Shown here one piece after another: positions 31,247-43,200 of a stretch of DNA of 64,000 nucleotides. The DNA comes from Blattamonas nauphoetae. Lineage: Eukaryota > Preaxostyla > Oxymonadida. The DNA lies in assembly GCA_033064195.1 (NCBI GenBank), contig JARBJD010000381.1, forward strand, positions 1 to 64,000, read 5' to 3'. The first letter of the stretch is position 1; the number at the start of each line of letters is the position of its first letter. The notes under the pieces are model-generated. The model had not been told where the DNA came from, searched no databases, and was given only the letters and a program-made list of their open reading frames with translations. A program made the translations under genes and the position numbers.

Positions 31247-34200
31247 ATGTGGTTCATTCTCACATTGGCTTGGAGCCTGACTCAAGCTCTACATGACCTC
31301 CAAGTTCCTGATCTTGGAGAAACGATCTCATCACATTCCCGTGTGTCCAATCACGAAGAATCACCACAAACCATCATCCTCCAGCATCCACGATACCAGT
31401 CAAGAACTGTGGAGATCTCATCAGAAATTATTGCTATAAATGGGAATGTGCAATCGCGTCCCACGATTTTGGAAAGCCAGCAAGTGAAAGGGACGCTATT
31501 GCACGTGACAAACTCAACAGCGTCGTTCGCGAACCTTGCTTTCAAACCACTTACCACCCGAATTCTAACCGCAATCGATCACTCCGAATGCCTTGTGTCT
31601 AATTCGGTGATATCAGTGATTGAAGGCGTATCACCGTTCGAATGCAGTGATTCTCTCGTTCAAGTTGTGGACTCCGAATTCGACTTCATTTCGACCCAGA
31701 ATCGTTCCCCCTCCCTCTCCACCACTGCATCGTTGTCCAGTTCGGTGACTTTCCGCAGCTGTTCGTTCTCTGATGTTGTGGTGTCATCGCCAGGTTCGTT
31801 GATCTGCTGCTCGTCCGTGCAGACATCTCAGACTGATCACTGCGATTTTCGGAACATCAGCCACTGCCCCACTTTCCTTCATTCGTCATTTTCGCCACTT
31901 TTCCACAATGTCTCAGTTCTGAACTCGCGCTTTTCGGATTGCGAGAACGTGCTGTTCGGAGGAGTGGTGCGTGACACGGAAGACCGAACATCTCTCCTCG
32001 CGGCCAACACGACATTCACTCGCTCACGCAGCACGTACACAAATCGAACTGGAGCATCAATTGGTCCGACATCGAAGACTGCCGAAGTCGTCACTGTTGA
32101 CCACCGCTACCAACAATGCACATTCACTCAATGTGTCTCGGCGGATGCTCATGGTGGTGGGATTCGCTGCGAAACTGGAGCGAACCTTGCCGTTGATAAT
32201 TGCACATTTATCAAATGCAGAAGCTATCGCAAAAGTATCACTTCTGGGACAGGGGGGGGAGGAATCTACATGAGCGGTGAGAACGTTGGTGGGGGAGCAT
32301 CCGTCACCCGTTGTGTCTTCTCGGATTGTGAAGCTATTTATGGAGGAGGAATGCGTTTGATAAGACCCAGTGATCTCGTTGTTCAGTTCTGCAATCTCTC
32401 AGAATGCTATGTCGTTGACGTCGGACCAACGCCTTTGGTTGGATGTTGGGGAGGAGGAATTGGGTTGACTGGAATGCCCCTCGCGTCTGTTCTCTCAAAC
32501 GTGAGATTTGAGGATAGTGAATCAACATTAACAGGAGCGCATCTGGACAACAACCACGCGTCAGGCTCGATCACTTATTCGAATCTCCTTTTCGCTCGTG
32601 GTGAATGCAAGCAAGGCAATGTCATCTTTTCACACGTGAATGGTGACCCAGAAATTGCTTTTTTCAGCTGCACGTTCTTCTCGAATGTTGCGAGCGACAC
32701 TCGAAGTGGCACAGTGAATGGAACAACAAAGGCAATGGCAATTGGAAACGACATCCGGTTCTATCATCTTCCTGTCTGGGAACGAATCTTGAAATCAAAA
32801 TCTTCGTTCGTGAACTGCTTCAGTACTTCAGACTTCCCAAGAATCGCACTCGACAAGACTCCTCTCGTCGTGGATTTCTCTGCTTTCACCGGAGGAAACA
32901 ACACACTCCTGGACATTCATCTCCCGACACCAGGAATTGTTGTGAGTGCTGAGACCGGACGAGATGGAGATGGGTGTGGATCGACTGGTTCTGATTCGAA
33001 ATGCCAGTCGATTGGCTTCACTGGAGAGAACAGGCTTGCAGACGCAGACACGACTGTTCTCGTTGAAGGTGGTCGATATGAAGAGACGATCTCGTTCGAT
33101 GTTGGAAGGAAGCCCGCTTTCTTCTCGTCGAATGGTGACGAATATCCCATCGTCAGCTTCTCTCCTCCATCTGACGAAGACAGCTTCATGGCACTTGGTG
33201 TTGGAAAACTGTCGCTGAGCCTCTTCACGTTTGTTCCGTGTGAGACAGCGAGCATTGTGAAAGTTGTTGGCGCTGGAACGCTGACAATCGAGTCGTGCCA
33301 GTTCCAGAACGAAGATGGACTGACTCCAATGGTGGAAGCAAACATCATCTCAATGAGAGAAGGAACAGCACATCTTCAGAAAGTGGAGTTTGTTGGAATC
33401 TCGTTCAATCAGGGCAGGATTGTGAAATGTTCGGGAGATGTGACGAAACTTGAAATCCAGGAATGTGTGTTCTCTGGAATGAGTGGAATCGCAGGTCCTT
33501 TGATCTCGTTCGAGAGACTAAGCGAAGGAGGAGAGTTCATCATCAACAAGGCCCAACTTCATGGAATTGATGTTTCAGATGGTATTGGAGGGATCACAAC
33601 CAACAACGTGCAGACTGTGACAATCACTTCAACCACTTTTGCTCATCTCACAGATCAATCGCAGAAAGCTGCCATCTCGATCGGCTCCTGCACAGCCTCC
33701 CTCACACTCTCCGATCTCGTCTTTGAAGACTGTTCTGGCTCTGAAGCGTCATCTCTCTTCGTCGCGTCTTCGGTCACACTCACCAATCCCATTCCAAATT
33801 CAATCAGCACAACAGACTCCCCAATCTCATCTGTCAATGGCGACACAACAACCATCTTCATTCCCAAGCCAAACACTCTCACAGTCGACCGTTCACTCGG
33901 ATCAGGTGGAGTCTTCTGTTGGAAGGAATCAACAGGATGTGTCTCTCTCTCCAGTCTCGAACCTCGAATTGGAAAAGGTCACACTTGGCCGATCTCAGCC
34001 GCTGCAGGAACTTCTCTGGAGTCTTCGGTGACTCTTGAAGACAAAACGCTTCTTGTCTCTGGAAGTGGAAAATCATCAACCACTTTCCAACACTTTGGTG
34101 GGATTGACTCGCCTCTGTTTGTTCAGACGTCTGGGTCACTCACCGTCAGTGGAGTGCATTTCTCGATCTTACCAGCCCAATCAACAACGCCACGCTCGTC

Positions 34201-37200
34201 GTCGTTCTTCTCAATCAGTGGTGGAAGCATCTCACTGACGAGTGTCTCGTTTATTTCAATATCTTTCTCAAGCTCGAACAGTCTCGTCACACTCACTGGA
34301 GCTGCATCCATCACACTCGACACAATCGATTTCTCGGGAATGACCACGGAAGGCTCGGGCTCAGTCCTCCATTCGACGTCGACCGGAACAATCGCCCTCT
34401 CGTCTGTCTCTTTCTCGTCGTGCAACTGTGGATCATCTCAGAAAGGACGAAGTGTCTTCATCGAAAGATCTTTCGTCGCAGACTGTGTTTCGATGACCTC
34501 TGTGCAGATCTCATCTGCTGGCACTGTCGGTTCCCACGACATCTTCCTGAAAGGCTCGAACATCGCATCGACAGTCGCCCAAAACTGGGAATCGCTGATC
34601 GGAGCAGAGAACACTCTCACTTCTGCTGTGATGAACCAAATAGTTGGCGAAGAAGAGGGCTCTTTGGTGAAAAGTGGGCCTCTTGCGTATATGCGATATC
34701 CTCACACGGAAGGAAGCATGCATGTGGATGGACACTATTGGGATCATGAAAATTGTGGGAAGGAGAAGCTGCCGTGCAAGTCGTTTGAGTTTGTTCATTT
34801 GAAACTGAACACATCCAATCAGAAAGTTGTGTTTTTGTCTGCCTACTCACTCTCCGGAGAGATCAACTCGCTCGCACTTGGATCGGTTCTGTCGACGAAG
34901 CTGACTCAGACAGTGTCGACCGATCAGACAACTCAGTTTGTTGTTCAGGCTGGTCCTCTCTCGTTCGAGGCAATCAACATTCTCCTTCCGACAGCAATCA
35001 CAAAACCGCTGTTCGTTGTTCAGGCCAGTGTCCTCACCATTGCATCGTCACTCTCGATCCAGAATGCACCGAGTGCATCGACACATCAAGCGCCACTCTT
35101 TTCTCTCTCATCTGGCACTCTGCAGATGACCGGAACAGAAGTGATCTTCCAACCGATCTTCGCCTCAACCAAATCGCTCATCGAACAGACAAAAGGATCT
35201 CTCACAATCTCAAACTTGAAGATTGAGAACGTAACGAGAACGAGTGGGGATGGAAGTGTGATCTCTGCGACACTTTCAGCGAACACTGACAAACTCTTGA
35301 TTGAATCAACGACCTTCACATCGTGCTCATGTTCAGGTGGAAATGGAGGAGCGCTTTTCGTGAGTCTGTCAGCATCCGCTGTCTTCTCAATCACTGGCAC
35401 ATCATCATTCACATCATGCACAGCAAGTGGGAAAGGATCGAAATTGTATCTCTCTCGGCCAGACCTTGTCTCGTTCCTCACACCAAATGAAGGAACTGGC
35501 CCTCTGGACTCGATCAAGCCAACACTCTCCACAAAGGCGGCTGCTGATGGGATTCTGAACGAGTTTTATGGATTTGAATCGCCGAGCTCGGAAGGATCGC
35601 TTCTGTTCTACTGGTATCCCTTCAGCGCATTGGACACGACGATGCATGTTCATTCATCTGGACACACTCACTCGCTTTGTGGGAAAGAAGCTCTTCCTTG
35701 CAAAACACTCCCTGACTCTCTGAACAAGATCCAATCAGCATCAACATTGATGATCGACACAAACATCGATCTCTCGACCAAACTGACGTCTCTGCCAAGA
35801 GCCTGGACACTCACCAAAAGTGGATCGTCTGTTCTCACTTTTGTCGCTTCTGGCCAACTTGAACTCAGCAATTCTGGATCAGCGTTGACACTTTCATCTC
35901 TTTCACTGGAAGTTGGAATTCTCGCCGTTGATAGAACTGCCGAACTGATAGCAGTCTCAGCTGGCTCTCTCGTTGTGTCATCGTGCACCGTCTTCTCCTC
36001 AACTTCCAACCTGCCTGTTTCATTCGTCGCTCTCTCAAGCGGAGGTGTATCGATAACATCAACCTCACTGAATATCAAGACCATTCAATCGAAACCGGTT
36101 CTCTCTATTACGGGCGGAGAACTGAAGACTGATTCTTCCACGACACTCGTCAACTCAGGCACCGCCTCTCATCAGGCTTCGCTTGTGTCATTGGAAGGAG
36201 GAAAAATCGTTCTGGATGGATCAAAACTAACGACAACACAGAAACTGACTCTTGCTTCATCGGCTCTGATGACTCAATCGAAAGGATCTCTTACGATCTC
36301 GAATATGAAGATTGAGAACGTCAGCAGAACAACTGGAGATGGAAGTGTGATCTCTGCGACACTCTCCGCAAACACTGACGTCCTTTCGATTGTCTCGACG
36401 ACATTCACATTGTGTTCGTGTTCAGGTGGAAATGGAGGAGCGCTTTTCGTGAGTCTGTCAGCATCCGCTGTCTTCTCAATCACTGGCACATCATCATTCA
36501 CATCATGCACAGCAAGTGGGAAAGGATCGAAATTGTATCTCTCTCGAACAAGCCTTGTCTCGTTCCTCACACCAAATGAAGGAACTGGCCCTCTGGACTC
36601 GATCAAACCAATACTGACCACAAAGGCGGCTGCTGATGCAATTCTGAAAGAGTTTTATGGATTTGAATCGTCGAGCTCGGAAGGCTCCCTTCTGTTCTAC
36701 TGGTATCCCTTCAGCACATTGGACACGACGATGCATGTTCACTCATCTGGGCACGCTCACTCGCTTTGTGGGAAAGAAGCTCTTCCTTGCAAAACCCTTC
36801 CCGACTCTCTGAACAAGATCCAATCAGCATCAACATTGATGATCGACACAAACATCGATCTCTCGACCAAACTGACGTCTCTGCCAAGAGCCTGGACACT
36901 CACCAAAAGTGGATCGTCTGTTCTCACTTTTGTCGCTTCTGGCCAACTTGAACTCAGCAATTCTGGATCAGCGTTGACACTTTCATCTCTTTCACTGGAA
37001 GTTGGAATTCTCGCCGTTGATAGAACTGCCGAACTGATAGCAGTCTCAGCTGGCTCTCTCGTTGTGTCATCGTGCACCGTCTTCTCCTCAACTTCCAACC
37101 TGCCTGTTTCATTCGTCGCTCTCTCAAGCGGAGGTGTATCGATAACATCAACCTCACTGAATATCAAGACCATTCAATCGAAACCGGTTCTCTCTATTAC

Positions 37201-40200
37201 GGGCGGAGAACTGAAGACTGATTCTTCCACGACACTCGTCAACTCAGGCACCGCCTCTCATCAGGCTTCGCTTGTGTCATTGGAAGGAGGAAAAATCGTT
37301 CTGGATGGATCAAAACTAACGACAACACAGAAACTGACTCTTGCTTCATCGGCTCTGATGACTCAATCGAAAGGATCTCTTACGATCTCGAATATGAAGA
37401 TTGAGAACGTCAGCAGAACAACTGGAGATGGAAGTGTGATCTCTGCGACACTCTCCGCAAACACTGACGTCCTTTCGATTGTCTCGACGACATTCACATT
37501 GTGTTCGTGTTCAGGTGGAAATGGAGGAGCGCTTTTCGTGAGTCTGTCAGCATCCGCTGTCTTCTCAATCACTGGCACATCATCATTCACATCATGCACA
37601 GCAAGTGGGAAAGGATCGAAATTGTATCTCTCTCGAACAAGCCTTGTCTCGTTCCTCACACCAAATGAAGGAACTGGCCCTCTGGACTCGATCAAACCAA
37701 TACTGACCACAAAGGCGGCTGCTGATGCAATTCTGAAAGAGTTTTATGGATTTGAATCGTCGAGCTCGGAAGGCTCCCTTCTGTTCTACTGGTATCCCTT
37801 CAGCACATTGGACACGACGATGCATGTTCACTCATCTGGGCACGCTCACTCGCTTTGTGGGAAAGAAGCTCTTCCTTGCAAAACCCTTCCCGACTCTCTG
37901 AGCAAGATCCAATCGGCCGACACGTTGATGATCGACACAAACATCGATCTCTCGACCAAACTGACGTCTCTGCCAAGAGCCTGGACACTCACCAAAAGTG
38001 GATCGTCTGCTCTCTCTATCATCACTTCTGGCCAACTTGAACTCAGCAATTCTGGATCAGCGCTGACACTCTCTTCTCTTTCCGTCGATGTTGGACCACT
38101 CACTGCTGGTCGCACTGCCGAACTCGTCACAGTTTCAGCTGGCTCTCTCGTTTTGTCGTCCTGCAACGTCTTTTCCTCAACATCCAACCTGCTCGTGTCT
38201 TTCGTCGCTCTCTCAGGCGGAATTGTTTCGATAACTTCAACCACACTCAATCTCCCGACCATTCAATCGAAACCTGTGATCTCTGTTTCAGGAGGAACAT
38301 TGAATGTGGCTTCTTCAGCCTCGTTCGTGAACTTGGACACTGCCACTCATCAAGCATCACTTCTGTCAGTGAGTGATGGGACAGTTGCTCTGGATGGAGC
38401 GTCATTGACAACTTCAAAGTCCATGACCTTTGCCTCATCTTCGTTGATTGTTCAGAAGAAAGGATCACTCACACTGAAAGACATGGTGGTTGAAAACATG
38501 ACTCGCCAAACTGGAGATGGAAGCGTGATCTCCGCGACACTCGCAACAGGCACTGACAAACTTTCGATTTTCTCGACGACATTCGCATCGTGTTCGTGTT
38601 CATCTGGGAATGGAGGAGCACTTGCAGTGAGTCTGTCAGCATCCGCTCTCTTCTCAATCACAGGCACGTCGTCATTCACATCATGCACAGCAAGCGGGAA
38701 AGGATCGAAATTGTATCTCTCTCGACCAGACATTCTCTCGTTCGTGTCGACAGGCAATCTCGATTCGATCAAACCAGCACTGACCACAAAGACGGCTGCT
38801 GATGGGATTCTGAACGAGTTTTATGGATTTGAATCGCCGAGCTCGGAAGGATCGCTTCTGTTCTACTGGTATCCCTTCAGCGCATTGGACACGACAATGC
38901 ATGTTCATTCATCTGGACACGCTCACTCGCTTTGTGGGAAAGAAGCTCTTCCTTGCCAAACACTCCCTGACTCTCTGAGCAAGATCCAATCGGCCGACAC
39001 GTTGATGATCGACACAAACATCGAACTCCCTTCGAAACTGACATCTCTGGCATGTGAATGGACGCTCAGTTCAAGTGGGTCGTTCACGGTGACCGTGACC
39101 TCAGAGGGACAAATTGAAGTGAAAGATAACCAATCTAATCTGACAGTATCGTCCCTCTCGCTGGACGTCGGAACGCTCACATCGAAGAGAACCACTGAAC
39201 TCATGACAGTCTCAGCGGGATTGCTCGTTTTGTCATCGTGCACCGTCTTCGCATCAACGCCGAGTCTTTCCGTCTCATTTGTGTTGTTGTCGAATGGTAA
39301 AGTGTCATTTCCTGATTCAACAATGAACATCCCGACATTGACGTCAAAACCGTTTGTCTCTGTTTCAGGAGGAAAATTGGAAGTGGATTCGTCGACATCG
39401 TTCGTGAACTCGAACACAGCCACTCATCAGGCTTCACTTGTGTCTATGAAAGGAGGAGAAGTCGTTCTGGATGGAACATCACTGCTTACTTCACAATCAA
39501 TGACCTTTGCCTCCTCTCCATTGATTATTCAGACGAAAGGATCGCTCACACTGAAAAACATGGTTATTGAAAACATAACTCGCCAGACTGGCGATGGAAG
39601 TGTTCTCCACTCCACCCTCTCATCACCCTCAGACAAAGTTCAGATTTCTGGAACATCCTCCTTCAAAGACTGCCATTCTACAGCCGGAAATGGAGGAGTT
39701 ATATTCATTTCCTGTCCTCAATCGTTCCCGTCCTCATCGCTCGTCGTCGATGCTACTTTTTCAGACTGTTCATGCGGTCCAGATAAGAAAGGCGAGTGGG
39801 TTTTCGTCAATGGCCACGCATTCAAATCACTCCTCTCGCCTGCATTCTGGACGAAGACAATTGGTGGCCTCACTTGGGACTCTCCCAACAGTCTTTGGGG
39901 CACAGATACAAACGAAACAGAAAGCTCCGTCTATCGCTCGATCTCGCTTCTCTACCACCTCCTCCCGTATCAACAGCACACAATCCATGTCGGAACAGGA
40001 GGGCGGAACGAGAATGGGTGTGGTTCTTCAACGTGGAAGTGTCTGACACTCAACCAAGCGAGAGCTCAGCTGTCAGGCTCCATTCCATACACTCTCTCAA
40101 TTGACAACGAAGCATCGCACTCGGATGGACTCGCCATTTCGTCCGAGACAACCATCAAAGGCGATCCAGCGACATCCAAATTGCTGGTCGGTGCTGCTGG

Positions 40201-43200
40201 CTCTCTCTCTGTCTCAGCTTCGACATTGTCTCTTTCGACGCTCGTTTTGGACGGATCATCAGTCAGTCGTCAATCATCATTGTTGACACTCTCGCAGACT
40301 GGATCACTTGACATCAACCACTGCTCATTTATCGGATTCAAATCCACGACTGATGGAGCAGTCTTCTCGTCAGCACTTGGAGCAGGCAATTCTGTCACCA
40401 TCGCAAACACAGCATTCACGTCCTGCACGTCAGATGGAAATGGAGGCGCTCTTGCGATCACTCTGAACGGGGGATCACTCACAATCGCAGATACAAACGT
40501 GACGTTCTCGTCGTGTGTCGGACTGAAAGGGAAGAACGTGTATTTGGCTGGACAAGACTTGACCACGACCTTGGCCACAGGAGGACTCAATGGAATCAAG
40601 CCTTCAACACCAGAAAACGGCATTTTTGGAGATGATGAGAAGTCGAAATGGTTCGGAAATAACACCGGGTCAGATGGAAGTTCGGGATCTCTGTTGTATT
40701 ATTGGTATCCTCATCTTGACACTGCAACTTCAACGCATGTTCATTCATCAGGAGTGGACCATCCACTCTGTGGAGTTCAGGCACTCCCGTGTTTGAAGCT
40801 GTCGCATGCTCTGACCAACACAAATTCAGCTGACAAGTTCATTCTCGACTCCAAACACTCACTGAACGAAGCCATCACAATCGCCAACGCAGCGACAATC
40901 ACATCGAACACCGCTGGCCTCGCTGTGAATGTTCAACGCGATGGATGCTTCTCAATCACCGCCAGCACTCTCTCCGTGGAATCCCTCTCCTTCACAACGA
41001 CAGTCTCGTCTTTCGATCGCTCACTCTTCACAATCACAACCACTGGGTCTCTCGCATTGAAAGGAAGCAATTTCACTGGCTTCTCAAGCACTGTTGCTGG
41101 TTCCATCGTGTCAGGAACAGTCTCAAATTCAGTTCTGATTGAGCAATGCACATTGTCTAAGTGCAACTCAACTGAGATTGGTGGAATTGTGTCGGTGAGT
41201 CTCACTGGCTCTGGAACGATCTCGATTTCCGACAACACGTTCACTTCGTGCACGAGCAGCAAGAACGAGGGAAATCTCGGATCCATCTCGTCACCAGATC
41301 TCATCGCATTCCTGAAAACAAATACTCTGTCCTCGATCAAACCATTACTTCCCACAAACAATGGTCTCTTTGGAAATGAGGAGAAATCAAAATGGTTTGG
41401 ACTGGATGCAGCAAAAAGCACAACGGGATCATTGCTGTATTATTGGTATCCTCATCTCGACACAGAAGCCACCACGCATGTCCACTCAAACGGGGAGACA
41501 CACCAATTGTGTGGATTGACTGCTCTTCCTTGCTCTACCCTCTCATTCGCCGTTCAGAAGACAACAACCGAGAAGAAAACAATCATTGATTCAGCTTTCC
41601 TCCTGAACGAGTCCCTTTCATCCGTGTTCGGTGCTCACACACTGACGTCAACATCGCCACTCAACACAGTGACAATCGGAGGAGAAGCAACCATTGCCTT
41701 GACAGCCAACTCTCTCACACTCCAATCGATCTCATTCACTCAATCGACTCAAGTTCAGGCACTCGCCCATCCTCTGGTCTCTGTCACCTCTGCCCCCATC
41801 ACAATTGATCACTGCACTTTCTCGAAATTCACCCTGGCTGACTCAGCGCTGATTGCACACACCGGATCGAATCTGTCTCTCTCTGGAGGGTCGTTCAAAG
41901 GAATCACAAGACGCCAAGGCGAAGGTGCAGTTCTTGCCTCAATCTTCGACGACCATATGGAATTGCATGTGGATGATGTCACACTCGACAATGTTGCCTC
42001 AGAAACCGGTCTGGCCGACGGTCTCCACATTTCATTCCTCGCTCTCACCCACCCAACCCACTCGACTCCGTTCTCTCTCACCAACTTGGTCTTCACACAG
42101 TCTTCCTCATCAAACACTGACTCTTCCCACTTCGTCACCATTGTCGGCAACGATTTCTCAACATGGATCGCCACAGAGGATCTTCGCTTTGCTGGCTCAT
42201 ACGAATCCCTCCCATCCGACAGCTGGCTGTGGAGTGTGGACGAAGAAACTGAACTCAACGGATCAGTCGTGTTCTATCTGAAAGAAGGATCAGGACCTGT
42301 GGGCGTGTCAGATGCTGGCTATGTCATCTCCAAATGTGGATTCTTCTCTGTTTGGTGTGGGAAGCTTGAATACGGACTTGCAGTTGCAGACACCAAACAC
42401 CAGGTCCAAATCAACATTCACGACACAGTGACAGTGGACACACTGATCGACTTAAACGAGGAGTACAGAATCCACGGGAAGCTGAGCAGTTCTGTGATTG
42501 TGCTGACGCAGATGGGAGGGTTCGTGATCGACAGCGGAGAGGAGGTGATCTTTGATGGGATGACACTGAAAATCACGGGGAATGCTGACAGATCGACATT
42601 GGAAGTGCTGGATGGACACTTTCACCTGAAAAACGCACGCCTTCTGACAAACACAGCAGCTACTCTTCCATTCATCCGCTGTCAGGATTCCCAACTCACA
42701 CTCGAAAGTGTTGTGATGGACAAATTGAACTCGACAGATGGCAAAACAGTCGGAGCTCTGGTGTCGATGACAGGAGGGACATTCTCACTTGTCAACTTCG
42801 AGCTTCGCAGTGTAGATCTCACATCCACTCCATTTGTGTTCTCTGAAGTCGCATCGTGTTCTCTGACCAACCTCACTGCATCAGAACTCCCGTCAACCGA
42901 ACTCATCCAAATCGACAGCAGTGATTCCTTCACTCTCCAGTCTTGCTTGTTCAGTGGTGTCTCTAACCCATCCTCTCAACTCAACGAAGACAACCTCTGC
43001 TCGTGGTCGACAGGTCTCATCAGCATCAACTCCACACCAACCACCATCCGCGGATCGGAGTTCACAAGTCTTGGACAGGGAGCGCTGAATGTGAATGGAA
43101 GCAGAGTGTCGGTGGCAACATCGGAATTCATGATCAATTCAGCTGGAAGTTCGGACTTCCCGTCTGTGCATCGGAACATTCGATGCAGCGATGGGAACGT

